In this document: positions 1 to 7,994 of the stretch, piece by piece | Position numbering within the stretch: the first letter of the stretch is position 1 | How the letters are laid out: every line of letters begins with the position of its first letter | NCBI GenBank assembly: GCA_016873395.1 | Contig: VGXG01000001.1 | Coordinates: 1-64,000 of the forward strand | DNA from: Nitrospira sp. | GTDB lineage: Bacteria; Nitrospirota; Nitrospiria; Nitrospirales; Nitrospiraceae | Direction of reading: 5' to 3' | DNA length: 64,000 nt | Program-made: the position numbers and the translations under genes | Notes under the pieces: model-generated | What the model saw: only the letters and a program-made list of their open reading frames with translations | Told to the model about the DNA's origin: nothing | Database searches by the model: none

Positions 1-1
1 C

Positions 2-445
2 ATCTGGATCACGTCCTCCCAGGCGATCCTGACGCTCACGCGCCTGCGCGCCGTCGCGTCCTGGAAGGTGTCGGTGGCGATGCTGCTCACGCTCCTGTTC
101 GTGGTCTTCACCTATCTGTTCGCGGCGGAAGCTTTCACGCATTTCCTGTATCCCGACCCGCGGGAAGTGGCCTCCTATTTCCGGACGGCGGCGCTGCCGG
201 GCCGGCTGTTCGACGGCCTGGTGGTCGGGACGACGCTGCTGACCACCCTGGGCTGGGTCTATCTCTATGCGCAGGCGCATGGGCGGACGGTGCGGATGCC
301 GGTCTGGGTACAGGCGCTGCGGGTCCGTCTCTACGTGCTGTTCATGAACAGGCTCTACGTCGATGTGCTCCACGACCGGTTAGGCCGGTGGATCATGCGC
401 CTGGCTCACGGGCTGGATAAGCATTCACTTGGGAGGTCGCGGTGA
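2..445 (+). CDS. NuoL/DabB-like membrane subunit, C-terminal part (5' end outside window)
   Basis: The reading frame is open from the left edge (codons from base 2) to a TGA at 443-445, so only the last 147 residues are present. They are hydrophobic, with two or three membrane segments and a short polar tail, like the C-terminus of NuoL-type proton-translocating subunits. The partner membrane subunit of DabA (DabB) is such a protein, and dabA lies two genes downstream. The stop overlaps the next ATG by one base, implying translational coupling. The family call rests partly on context because the conserved antiporter core lies outside the window. Confidence 0.7.
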   Translation: MWITSSQAILTLTRLRAVASWKVSVAMLLTLLFVVFTYLFAAEAFTHFLYPDPREVASYFRTAALPGRLFDGLVVGTTLLTTLGWVYLYAQAHGRTVRMPVWVQALRVRLYVLFMNRLYVDVLHDRLGRWIMRLAHGLDKHSLGRSR

Positions 446-1737
446 TGGCGGAGGGGATGTCGCTCTGGATGCCGGCTGCCATCTCCTTGGCGGGAGCCGT
501 GTCGGGATTTGCGGTTTGGTCCAGGCCGATGGCGCTCAAGATGTGGACGCTGGCTGTGTCGCTGGCGAGCCTGGCATCGCTCGTCGTGCTGTCCGGGGCA
601 GGCGGGGGCGTGTTGCTGCCGGCTCTCCTGCCGATCGCTTCGTTCCTCTCGCTCCTGGGGCAGCCTCCGCACGAGGACAACCGGGCTGCCTGGATCATGA
701 CCCTGTTGCTCCTGGGCCTGGGATTGGGCGTGACGGCTGGCCGGGACGGCGAGAGGATGATTCTGCTGACGCTCCTGTTGAGCCTCCTCGTGGCCTTGCT
801 CTACCGCTATCGCGCCCTGTCCGTGTCCCACCTGTGGCAGGGCATTGGGATGTACGGTCTCGGCGTCGTCTGCCTCGCGACGGCGCTGGCCGCGCCCGCA
901 CCGGTTTCCGCGGCCGCGGCGCTGGCCGTCTGCGCAATGCTGTTGCCGCTTGCGCCCGTGCACGCCGGGTACGTCGCGGCGCTCGCGGGACTGCCGGGCA
1001 ACCTGCCCGCGTTTCTCGCCTGTCTGCTGCCCGCGCTGGGGTTCCACGGCCTGCTGGTGGTATTGCCGAGCCTGCCCGAGACCGTGAGAACGGCGCTGCC
1101 GCTGTTGGGACTCGTTGGGGCGATCTACGGTACTCTGAAGGCCCTGGCACAGTCGCGCATTCGGGCTCTGCTGGCCTACGCCAACCTGTCATTCTTTTCC
1201 ATCTTGTGGTGGTACGTCGCGTCCGCTCGGACCGTTCCTCCGCAGGCAACTCTCTATATCGGATCCGTCAGTCTCGCCACCACCGGTCTGTTGCTGGCCT
1301 GGTACGCGATGCGGGCCCGCTACGGCGATATGGACCTGCGCGCGATCCGTGGGCTGGCCCATCCCATGCCCCGCTTTGCCGTGCTGTTCATGCTGCTGGC
1401 GCTGGCCGCCCTGGGCCTGCCGCCCTTCGGCGTCTTCGCCGGGTTCATGGGCCTGTTGCTGACGCCGGCGCTTCCGCTATCCGGCGCGTTGGTCGTGATC
1501 GTCCTCGCCTGGCTTGCCGCGTCCTGGTATTTTCTCGACCTGCTGCAGCGGCTGCTCTTCGGCCGGCACCGGCCGGATCTCCGCTACGAGGATCTCCACC
1601 GGACTGAATTAGCCGCGCTGCTGATGCTCGTCATCATTCTGCTCGTCATGGGTGTGGCGCCGACCCGTGTCTTTGAGCCGGGCACGCCAGTGCCTCGGCC
1701 CAGCGTGGCGGCGGGAGGCCTCGCGTGGAACAAATGA
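445..1737 (+). CDS. NuoM/NuoN-like proton-conducting membrane protein of the DAB locus
   Basis: A 430-residue protein with about a dozen hydrophobic segments and the look of the antiporter-M family. Near residues 225-245 is a Lys plus an Arg-rich LLAYANLSFFSIL-like stretch, typical of the conserved loop before a transmembrane helix in NuoL/M/N. The ATG at 445 overlaps the previous stop (TGATG) and has GGGAGG at 431-436. Its own stop overlaps the dabA start region. Lying between a NuoL-like gene and dabA, it probably forms part of a proton- or cation-coupled bicarbonate/CO2 accumulation complex rather than complex I. An uncharacterised antiporter subunit is the alternative. Confidence 0.75.
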   Translation: MAEGMSLWMPAAISLAGAVSGFAVWSRPMALKMWTLAVSLASLASLVVLSGAGGGVLLPALLPIASFLSLLGQPPHEDNRAAWIMTLLLLGLGLGVTAGRDGERMILLTLLLSLLVALLYRYRALSVSHLWQGIGMYGLGVVCLATALAAPAPVSAAAALAVCAMLLPLAPVHAGYVAALAGLPGNLPAFLACLLPALGFHGLLVVLPSLPETVRTALPLLGLVGAIYGTLKALAQSRIRALLAYANLSFFSILWWYVASARTVPPQATLYIGSVSLATTGLLLAWYAMRARYGDMDLRAIRGLAHPMPRFAVLFMLLALAALGLPPFGVFAGFMGLLLTPALPLSGALVVIVLAWLAASWYFLDLLQRLLFGRHRPDLRYEDLHRTELAALLMLVIILLVMGVAPTRVFEPGTPVPRPSVAAGGLAWNK

Positions 1738-4700
1738 CCGCGACATCCTATACCGACACGCAGCGGATGGAGTTGCGGGGATTGATCCGCCTCGCGAGCG
1801 AGGTCATCGCCCAGTACTGGCCGATGCGGACGTTCGTGCACCACAACCCGCTGCACAGCCTCGAGTACCTGCCCTTCGATGAAACGGTGGAGCGCGGCCG
1901 GCGCCTCCTGGGCGGCCACGGCTACCTGTCCGGCGAGACCTACCGGGCCTGTGTCCGGGAGGGACGGATCGCGCTCCGCCATCTGGATGCGGCGCTGGCG
2001 CCGAGGGCGCTCGACGCGCAGGTGGTGCTGGGAGGCCGCCGCGTGTCGCACGGCGAGGTCCTGCGCGCCTGTCTGACGCGGGGGCTCTGTGTGCCAATCG
2101 AAGAACCGTTCGATGCGCTGCTGGCAGGACCGGACCAGCCCCTGATCGAGACCCTCGCAGACCACTTGGCGTCCGTCGTGACCTGCCCGAGCGTCAGCGA
2201 GCGCATGGCGGCGGCCGTGAAGGAGGACCGGGTGGCTCTGGGACGATCCCTCACGCTCACCATGTGGTGCGACCGGGTCCTGGGCACCAATGTCGTCGAG
2301 CAGGTGAACGGCGAGCTCATCAAATGGTGTGAAGCCTTCCTGGACGAAGGGCACGCTGCGTGGCCCATGCCCGGGCGGGAGCGGGATTTTTACGGGACGT
2401 GGAAATCGCTCGCCGCACACGAGTGGTCGCCCTGTGGCATTGCTGACAGCCGGCGGAAAATTTCGCAACTGCCCGAACATCCCGAGGATGCGGTGCTCGA
2501 CAGCCTGGCAATCCTTGCGATTCCGGACGAATTCCGGCAGAACTTCCTATCGCTCCAGTTCGCGGCGCTGCCCGGCTGGGCCGGGTTCATCAAGTGGAGG
2601 GGCGATCAGCGGGACTACGAATGGCAGCAGGCCTATCCGGTCGGTCTCGTGAAATTTCTCGCCGTCCGGCTGTGGTACGTGCGGGAGCTGGTCGGGAAAG
2701 CCTGCCGGGAGGAACTGGGCATCGGGGGCGATTATCGGTCGGTCCTGGCCTACATGCAGGAGCATCCGCATGCCTATTACCTGAGACGGGAACGGGTGGC
2801 GGGACGCCTGCCGGCGACCTATGCCGAGCAGGTCGACCGGCTGGCGCAAAAAGAGCGAGATGGGTGGACGCGTCTGCTCGATCGCTGCCAGGCGGAATTC
2901 GGCGCGCGCCGCGATCGGGCCGTGCAGCGCACCGCGGCGAAGCGCCTGCTCGCCCTGGCCAGAAGTTTGGAGTTGGACGAGTCCATCGTGCTGGCCGCTC
3001 CGCCGAAGGACCTTGCGGTTTTGGTGGAGTGGATGGATGCGTTCCCGGAATCAGCTCACGGCCCGGTCTGGCTCAGATCGTTCGAGGCCGGCTACCACGA
3101 GCGCCTCCTGGGACAGCTTGCACGAACCGGGGCGACGCCAGCCCCTGCCACGATCCGCCCGCAGTCGCAGTCGGTTTTTTGCATCGACGTGCGGTCGGAG
3201 CCCTTCCGGCGCCACCTGGAATCGACCGGTTCGCACGAAACCTACGGCTTCGCGGGGTTCTTCGCCGTCTTCATCCGGTATCGGGCCTGGGGCCGGGAGC
3301 ATGACACGGAGCAGTTCCCAGTGATCATGCGCGCCAAGAACGAGGTGCGCGAGATTCCGCGCAGTTTTCTCGATCAGGCCGTCTCCAAGCAGGCGTCGCG
3401 GGCCCAATTGCTCCATGCCGGCCACACGCTCCTGCACGATTTGAAGGAGAACGTGGTCACGCCCTATGTCATGGTGGAGTCGCTGGGATGGTTTTACAGT
3501 CTGCCCATCGTCGGCAAGACGGTGCTGCCAGCCCTCTACCGACGCTGGGCCGACTGGTTGAGCCGTTTCTTCGTCCCCCCCCTGGCCACCTGCGTGACGG
3601 TGGATAAATTGGCTCCGGCGGAAACGGAAGCGGTGCTGGCGGACGAGCAGGAGGCTGTCATCCAGCGGGCCTTGCGCGAACAGTTCGGTCTCCATGGCTC
3701 GCGCGTGACGCTGAAGTTTGTCGAGGCGTTGCGGCGCGAGGCGTTGAACGGAGAGCGAGCGCCCGATCCGTCCCTGGTCGAGATGGCGCGGCGCGCGGGA
3801 CTGCCGGCGGAAAAGCTGGCCGCGTTCGTGGACATCCTGCGCAGGCAGTACCGGATCGATCAGCGATGGGCAGAGGCACAGAAGGAACGGATCACGCGGA
3901 CGGGCTTCACGCTCGACGAGCAGGCGCTCACGGTTGACACGGCGCTGCGTATGATGGGATTGACAAAAAATTTCGCCAGGCTGGTGCTCTTCTGTGCGCA
4001 CGGGAGCACCTCGGAGAACAACCCCTTCGAAGCCGCGCTGGACTGCGGCGCCTGCGGCGGCAACGAAGGCAGCCCCAATGCCCGCGTGCTCGCCCGCATG
4101 GCCAACAATCCGCGTGTCAGGGAGCGGCTGGCGAAAAACGGCCTCGTGATTCCCGCCGACACGCACTTTCTCGCCGGACAGGTGGACACGACGACGGACG
4201 AGGTGCGGCTGTTCGACCGGGAGGATGTGCCGGTCACACATGCCGGAGACCTGTTGCGGTTGCTCGACTGTTTGAGAGAGGCCGGGCGGCTCACCAGCCT
4301 GGAGCGCGGCTCCCGGCTTCCGGACGCGCCGGTCCCGCTGACGCTGGAGCGGGCGTCGGCATACGTGCGCCGGCGCAGCGCCGATTGGAGCCAGGTGCGA
4401 CCGGAATGGGGTCTGTCGGGCAACGCCGCCTTTGTCATTGGCCGGCGCGCGCTCACGCAGACCCTCAATCTGGACGGGCGGGTGTTTTTACATTCCTACG
4501 ATTACCGGGAGGATCCGACCAACCGCCTGCTGGAGGTCTTGATGACCGCCCCGCAGGTCGTGGCACAATGGATCAACATGGAGCATTATTTTTCGGCGGC
4601 AGACAACGAGGTGTACGGCGCCGGCAGCAAGATTTATCACAATGTGGTGGGGCGCATCGGCGTCATGTCCGGGCCCTGGAGCGATCTGCGCCTCGGATTA

Positions 4701-4955
4701 GCCTGGCAGACCATGATGAACGGCGAACGGCCGTACCATGAATCCATGCGCTTGCTGACGGTGATCGAAGCGCCGCGCGCGCGCATCGAACAACTGATTG
4801 CGCGGCACGAAGTCTTGCAGCATTATTATCATCACGAGTGGGTGCACCTGGTGGCGCTCGAGCCGGAAGAAGGGGCGTTCTACCGGTATCTCCCGACGGG
4901 CGAGTGGTGCCGGGTTGCCAGTACCCACACCCTGACGCCTTCCTGTAACACGTGA
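1725..4955 (+). CDS. dabA: DabA-type inorganic carbon uptake protein (DUF2309)
   Basis: DabA is a large cytoplasmic zinc protein, distantly related to beta-carbonic anhydrase, that with a NuoL-like partner drives accumulation of dissolved inorganic carbon. The four ligands known for the family are visible: Cys486 and Asp488 (FCIDVRSEPF), His759 (FCAHGS) and Cys774 (ALDCGACGG). The H-to-C spacing of 15 equals that of the characterised Halothiobacillus protein. At 1076 residues it is longer than that protein, with extra sequence between the two ligand pairs. GTG at 1725 follows GGGAGG (1713-1718) by six bases; ATG 1734 (ATGA overlap) is an alternative. Coupled to the upstream membrane genes. 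Confidence 0.92.
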   Translation: MEQMTATSYTDTQRMELRGLIRLASEVIAQYWPMRTFVHHNPLHSLEYLPFDETVERGRRLLGGHGYLSGETYRACVREGRIALRHLDAALAPRALDAQVVLGGRRVSHGEVLRACLTRGLCVPIEEPFDALLAGPDQPLIETLADHLASVVTCPSVSERMAAAVKEDRVALGRSLTLTMWCDRVLGTNVVEQVNGELIKWCEAFLDEGHAAWPMPGRERDFYGTWKSLAAHEWSPCGIADSRRKISQLPEHPEDAVLDSLAILAIPDEFRQNFLSLQFAALPGWAGFIKWRGDQRDYEWQQAYPVGLVKFLAVRLWYVRELVGKACREELGIGGDYRSVLAYMQEHPHAYYLRRERVAGRLPATYAEQVDRLAQKERDGWTRLLDRCQAEFGARRDRAVQRTAAKRLLALARSLELDESIVLAAPPKDLAVLVEWMDAFPESAHGPVWLRSFEAGYHERLLGQLARTGATPAPATIRPQSQSVFCIDVRSEPFRRHLESTGSHETYGFAGFFAVFIRYRAWGREHDTEQFPVIMRAKNEVREIPRSFLDQAVSKQASRAQLLHAGHTLLHDLKENVVTPYVMVESLGWFYSLPIVGKTVLPALYRRWADWLSRFFVPPLATCVTVDKLAPAETEAVLADEQEAVIQRALREQFGLHGSRVTLKFVEALRREALNGERAPDPSLVEMARRAGLPAEKLAAFVDILRRQYRIDQRWAEAQKERITRTGFTLDEQALTVDTALRMMGLTKNFARLVLFCAHGSTSENNPFEAALDCGACGGNEGSPNARVLARMANNPRVRERLAKNGLVIPADTHFLAGQVDTTTDEVRLFDREDVPVTHAGDLLRLLDCLREAGRLTSLERGSRLPDAPVPLTLERASAYVRRRSADWSQVRPEWGLSGNAAFVIGRRALTQTLNLDGRVFLHSYDYREDPTNRLLEVLMTAPQVVAQWINMEHYFSAADNEVYGAGSKIYHNVVGRIGVMSGPWSDLRLGLAWQTMMNGERPYHESMRLLTVIEAPRARIEQLIARHEVLQHYYHHEWVHLVALEPEEGAFYRYLPTGEWCRVASTHTLTPSCNT

Positions 4956-4968
4956 AAGGAGTTCAGAC

Positions 4969-5310
4969 ATGGGCGGATTGACGCTGCATCCGATGAAGGA
5001 AATTCGTGTGATCGTATCGGGGGAGCACCGGGCGTTTGTGACGGAGTTGCTGGATAAGGTCCACGCCAGCGGCTACACGGTTATCGGCAACATCTCCGGA
5101 AAGGGCCATCATGGGCTGCACGAAGCCCACTTCATGTTCAGCGAGCAGGAAAGCCAGGTCATGATCATGGCGGTGGTTCCGGCGGACAAGGTGGAGCCGA
5201 TCCTAGCCGGGCTGCGGCCGCTGTTCGAGCGATACTCCGGGGTGATGTTCGTCAGCGACGTTGCCGTGAGCCGGCAGGAGTATTTCGGCAAGCAGACAGC
5301 CGGCTCGTGA
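4969..5310 (+). CDS. PII-like signalling protein of the carbon uptake locus
   Basis: 113 residues with a PII-like ferredoxin fold pattern: a beta strand KEIRVIVSGEH, a helix, a GHHG-containing loop near residues 44-48 where PII proteins carry the T-loop, and a closing strand FVSDVAV. Carboxysome or bicarbonate-transporter associated PII-like proteins bind adenine nucleotides and bicarbonate, and typically sit next to dabA or SbtA-type genes. Only 13 bases separate it from dabA, and AAGGAG precedes the ATG. It probably reports energy or bicarbonate status to the DAB complex; classical nitrogen PII function is less likely because the canonical T-loop Tyr motif is missing. Confidence 0.7.
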   Translation: MGGLTLHPMKEIRVIVSGEHRAFVTELLDKVHASGYTVIGNISGKGHHGLHEAHFMFSEQESQVMIMAVVPADKVEPILAGLRPLFERYSGVMFVSDVAVSRQEYFGKQTAGS

Positions 5311-5407
5311 CAACCGTGCGGATTCCTTGCGGGACTCGGTCTTGCACTCGGCCTCGCATCCACGTATCCTGCCGTCCTGATGGACTTCGATCGCTCAGAC
5401 GGGTGAC

Positions 5408-6259
5408 GTGGATACTCCCGTTCTCCTCATTCGCACCTTCCTGCTGCGCCCTTACGTCTTTGCCTTTCTGGCCGTGTTTCTGTTCTGTTCCGCCCGTCTG
5501 CTGGGCTGGCGGCGGACCGGACTGTTCTTTGCCCTTACCTGGGCCACAGCTTTTCTCTGCGAATTCTCCTCCACCCGCACGGGCATCCCGTTCGGGTGGT
5601 ACTACTACACAGGGTCCACGGTGGGACAGGAGCTCTACCTGTCCAACATCCCCTTCATGGACTCGCTGTCCTTCACCTTCCTGCTGTACGCCAGCTATTG
5701 CCTGGCCCTCTTGTTTCTGCTTCCGGCCCGCGCAGGCAACCTCTTAGTATCCGGCGAGTGGGGAAGACCGGGCTGGCCGGAGCTGATCTTCGACCAGGGC
5801 GTGCGCACGTCCTGGCCGATCCTGGCGCTGACCGCGCTCTTCTTCGCCTTCATCGACATGGTGATCGACCCGGTGGCGCTCCGCGGCGACCGGTGGTTCC
5901 TGGGAAAAATCTACTACTATCCGGACCCGGGCATTCATTTCGGCGTTCCGCTGGCCAACTACGTCGGTTGGGCGGTCGTCGGCCTTGTCGCCTTGTCGAT
6001 CTATTTTCCCGTAGACCGCCGCCTGTCCGTCCCGACACCGAGAGACGGCCGATCCGCCACCGGCGCCGTGCTCCTCGGCTGCGGGCTCTACTACGGTGTG
6101 CTGGCGTTCAACCTCTCGGTGACCTTTTGGATCGACGAGATGCTGCTGGGCTTGACCGGCGTCCTGCTCTATCTGCCAATCACGGTTCTGGCTGTCCTGC
6201 GGCTCCTCAGCCGACTCCCCGTCCACAGCCCGGTGCAACGGCCGGAGGGAGGCCGATAA
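5408..6259 (+). CDS. carotenoid biosynthesis membrane protein, CruF/DUF422 family
   Basis: 283 residues with seven or eight predicted membrane segments. The signature near residues 50-70 (FSSTRTGIPFGWYYYTG) is typical of the DUF422 family, which includes CruF-type carotenoid 1',2'-hydratases and bisanhydrobacterioruberin hydratase. These enzymes add water across a terminal double bond of acyclic carotenoid ends in the membrane. The start is a GTG at 5408 with no good ribosome site. It follows the carbon uptake genes by 97 bases with no obvious functional tie. Substrate cannot be told from sequence. Confidence 0.78.
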   Translation: MDTPVLLIRTFLLRPYVFAFLAVFLFCSARLLGWRRTGLFFALTWATAFLCEFSSTRTGIPFGWYYYTGSTVGQELYLSNIPFMDSLSFTFLLYASYCLALLFLLPARAGNLLVSGEWGRPGWPELIFDQGVRTSWPILALTALFFAFIDMVIDPVALRGDRWFLGKIYYYPDPGIHFGVPLANYVGWAVVGLVALSIYFPVDRRLSVPTPRDGRSATGAVLLGCGLYYGVLAFNLSVTFWIDEMLLGLTGVLLYLPITVLAVLRLLSRLPVHSPVQRPEGGR

Positions 6260-6328
6260 GACTTGGCGCGTCTGTACCGAGCCTGTATACTGTTCCGAAA
6301 TAGCGGTCAGCCGTCAGCTTCACCCCCA

Positions 6329-6351
6329 CCCTCCCCCTTCCAGGGGGAGGG
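6329..6351. repeat. GC-rich perfect hairpin
   Basis: Nine-base perfect inverted repeat (CCCTCCCCC / GGGGGAGGG) around a five-base loop, between the carotenoid gene and the cytochrome c gene. No U-tract follows, so it is more like a dispersed intergenic palindrome than a terminator. Confidence 0.6.
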
Positions 6352-6425
6352 TCGCGGGGAGGGGACAAAACTCATCCTATTGTTGGCCAATCCGTGAGTA
6401 ACTGAAAAGCCTGTCAAGACAACAC

Positions 6426-7049
6426 ATGACTCCTCGGCTGAAAATTGGGCTCACGGTCCTCGCCATCGTGGCAACCGGCGTCGCCGGGTCGCTGGGATGG
6501 CTGGGCTATCAAAGCTTCCAGACTGGCTTCAGCGCCAAAGCGGAGCCGACCGCCATCGAAGTGGCCATGGCGCGGTACGTGCGACACCTGGCCATTCCCT
6601 ATGCCCAGCGAAACGCGCCTAACCCGGTCCCGACTAGCCCGGAAGTCCTGGTTGAGGGTCTGAAGCACTTCGCCGACCATTGCGCCACCTGCCATGCCAA
6701 TGACGGCAGCGGCGACACCCCGATCGGGCGCAACGTCTATCCCAAGGCCCCGGATCTGCGCAAAGCCGACACCCAATCCCTGTCCGACGGGGAACTCTTC
6801 TTTGTCATTCATAACGGCATCCGCTTCACCGGCATGCCGGCCTGGGGCAAGGGCAAGCCGGAAGAGGACCGGGACAGTTGGACGTTGGTGCATTTTATCC
6901 GTCGCCTGCCCAAACTCACGCCCGACGAACTGGACGAGATGAAACGTTACAATCCCAAGACGGAGAAGGAGCGGGCGCAGGAGGCGGCGTTCGAGCGGTT
7001 CCTGAGCGGCGAGGAGGTCGGCCCTATTGAGCCGCCTCACAAGCACTGA
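6426..7049 (+). CDS. membrane-anchored monohaem cytochrome c
   Basis: 207 residues: an N-terminal membrane anchor (about 7-28), then a periplasmic class I cytochrome c domain. The single haem motif is C86-A-T-C89-H90, and Met137 in FTGMPAW is the likely sixth ligand. The N-terminal helix is not followed by a clear cleavage site, so it is probably retained as an anchor. A charged tail follows the haem domain. Likely role: periplasmic electron carrier or a subunit of a terminal oxidase or dehydrogenase; no partner gene is adjacent. Confidence 0.88.
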   Translation: MTPRLKIGLTVLAIVATGVAGSLGWLGYQSFQTGFSAKAEPTAIEVAMARYVRHLAIPYAQRNAPNPVPTSPEVLVEGLKHFADHCATCHANDGSGDTPIGRNVYPKAPDLRKADTQSLSDGELFFVIHNGIRFTGMPAWGKGKPEEDRDSWTLVHFIRRLPKLTPDELDEMKRYNPKTEKERAQEAAFERFLSGEEVGPIEPPHKH

Positions 7050-7106
7050 TAGGCTATTGTATTGGCTGGAGGCAAAAGAACCATCCGCGCACAGTAAAGG
7101 AGAAGT

Positions 7107-7170
7107 TGTCAGTCCTCAGTGTTCGGTTCTCAGTTGCATGACTGAAGACTGATGACTGAAAACTGACTAC
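7107..7170. repeat. intergenic hairpin array, TCAGT/ACTGA family
   Basis: Left arm is built of TCAGT units (7108-7136), right arm of ACTGA units (7139-7170), giving an imperfect hairpin with almost no loop. Same architecture as the arrays in the nuo operon, and the same unit family as 50244-50316. Confidence 0.8.
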
Positions 7171-7187
7171 TCCCTAGCAAGCTTGGT

Positions 7188-7544
7188 ATGGAGACGATGA
7201 TGCAACAAATCCGGCTTGTTCTGTTTCTCCCGGTCCTGTCGGTCCTGTGTGGCACCTGGCTCTGGGCCCATGAAGGCAGCCAGCACATCCTGGGAACCAT
7301 CACCACGGTCGCGCCGGATCATGTGGTCGTGCAGACACTCGACAACAAGACCGTGACGATCATCACCACGGCCCAGACCCGTTACCGCGCCCTCAAGGAG
7401 GCCAGTACGCGCGAAGCATTGAAAGTAGGGCACCGGGTGGTCGCGGAAGTCACGAAAGATAAGACCGGCCTGACGGCCAGCGAGGTGCGGTTCTCCTCGG
7501 TGCCCCCCAAACCAGGCACTCCAGGGTCTCAAGGGTCTCGCTGA
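7188..7544 (+). CDS. secreted small protein with DUF5666-like OB/beta domain
   Basis: About 115 residues: a signal peptide (hydrophobic stretch to about residue 24, cleaved near WAHEG), then a small beta-rich domain (HILGTITTVAPDHVVVQT) with alternating hydrophobic residues, like DUF5666-type periplasmic domains of unknown role. The first ATG (7188) has no ribosome site; ATG 7197 or 7200, just after GGAG, is as likely. The stop overlaps the next start by one base, so the two genes are coupled. Function unknown. Confidence 0.7.
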   Translation: METMMQQIRLVLFLPVLSVLCGTWLWAHEGSQHILGTITTVAPDHVVVQTLDNKTVTIITTAQTRYRALKEASTREALKVGHRVVAEVTKDKTGLTASEVRFSSVPPKPGTPGSQGSR

Positions 7545-7939
7545 TGCAAGGTCTCTTGATCCGGTTCACCGTCACCGGAATCGCCGTCTTCCTGGCGAGC
7601 CAGGTTGTCCCCGGCATCACGATGGAAAGTATTCCAGCCGGGCTCGCCGCCGTCATCCTGCTGGCACTCCTGAACGCTGTGGTCCGCCCCATCCTCTATC
7701 TGTTCTCGCTCCCCTTCATCCTCGTCACGCTGGGGCTGTTCATGGTCATCATCAACGCGCTCCTGCTCCAACTGGTGTCCTTCCTGGTCAAGGGATTCGT
7801 CGTCCAGGGGTTCTGGCCTTCCGTCTGGGGCGCGGTGCTGATCAGTCTGGTCAGCACGGTCCTGAACCTGTGGGTCTCCGAAGAGGGCCGTATCCAGATG
7901 GTGATTCACCGCCCCAAGCCTCCGCGGATTATCAATTGA
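7544..7939 (+). CDS. four-TM YvlD-type (phage holin 4_2 superfamily) membrane protein
   Basis: 131 residues with four transmembrane helices and the conserved LLNAVVRPIL...P..LVTLGLF..IINALLL pattern of the YvlD/PF04020 family. Despite the family name these are chromosomal membrane proteins found widely and not linked to lysis. The ATG overlaps the preceding stop (TGATG). A short basic tail ends the protein. Function is not known; it is likely co-expressed with the secreted protein upstream. Confidence 0.85.
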   Translation: MQGLLIRFTVTGIAVFLASQVVPGITMESIPAGLAAVILLALLNAVVRPILYLFSLPFILVTLGLFMVIINALLLQLVSFLVKGFVVQGFWPSVWGAVLISLVSTVLNLWVSEEGRIQMVIHRPKPPRIIN

Positions 7940-7994
7940 AATGCCCGCGCCTGATTGCTAGAATGCCTTCCCGTTCTTGAGTTGGAGAGATCGT

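Noticed and set aside
2-1737. Part of a second complex I operon
   Set aside because: The two antiporter-like genes are coupled to dabA and the PII-like gene rather than to nuo genes.
7544-7939. Prophage holin
   Set aside because: The holin-like superfamily name applies to chromosomal YvlD proteins; no other phage gene is nearby.
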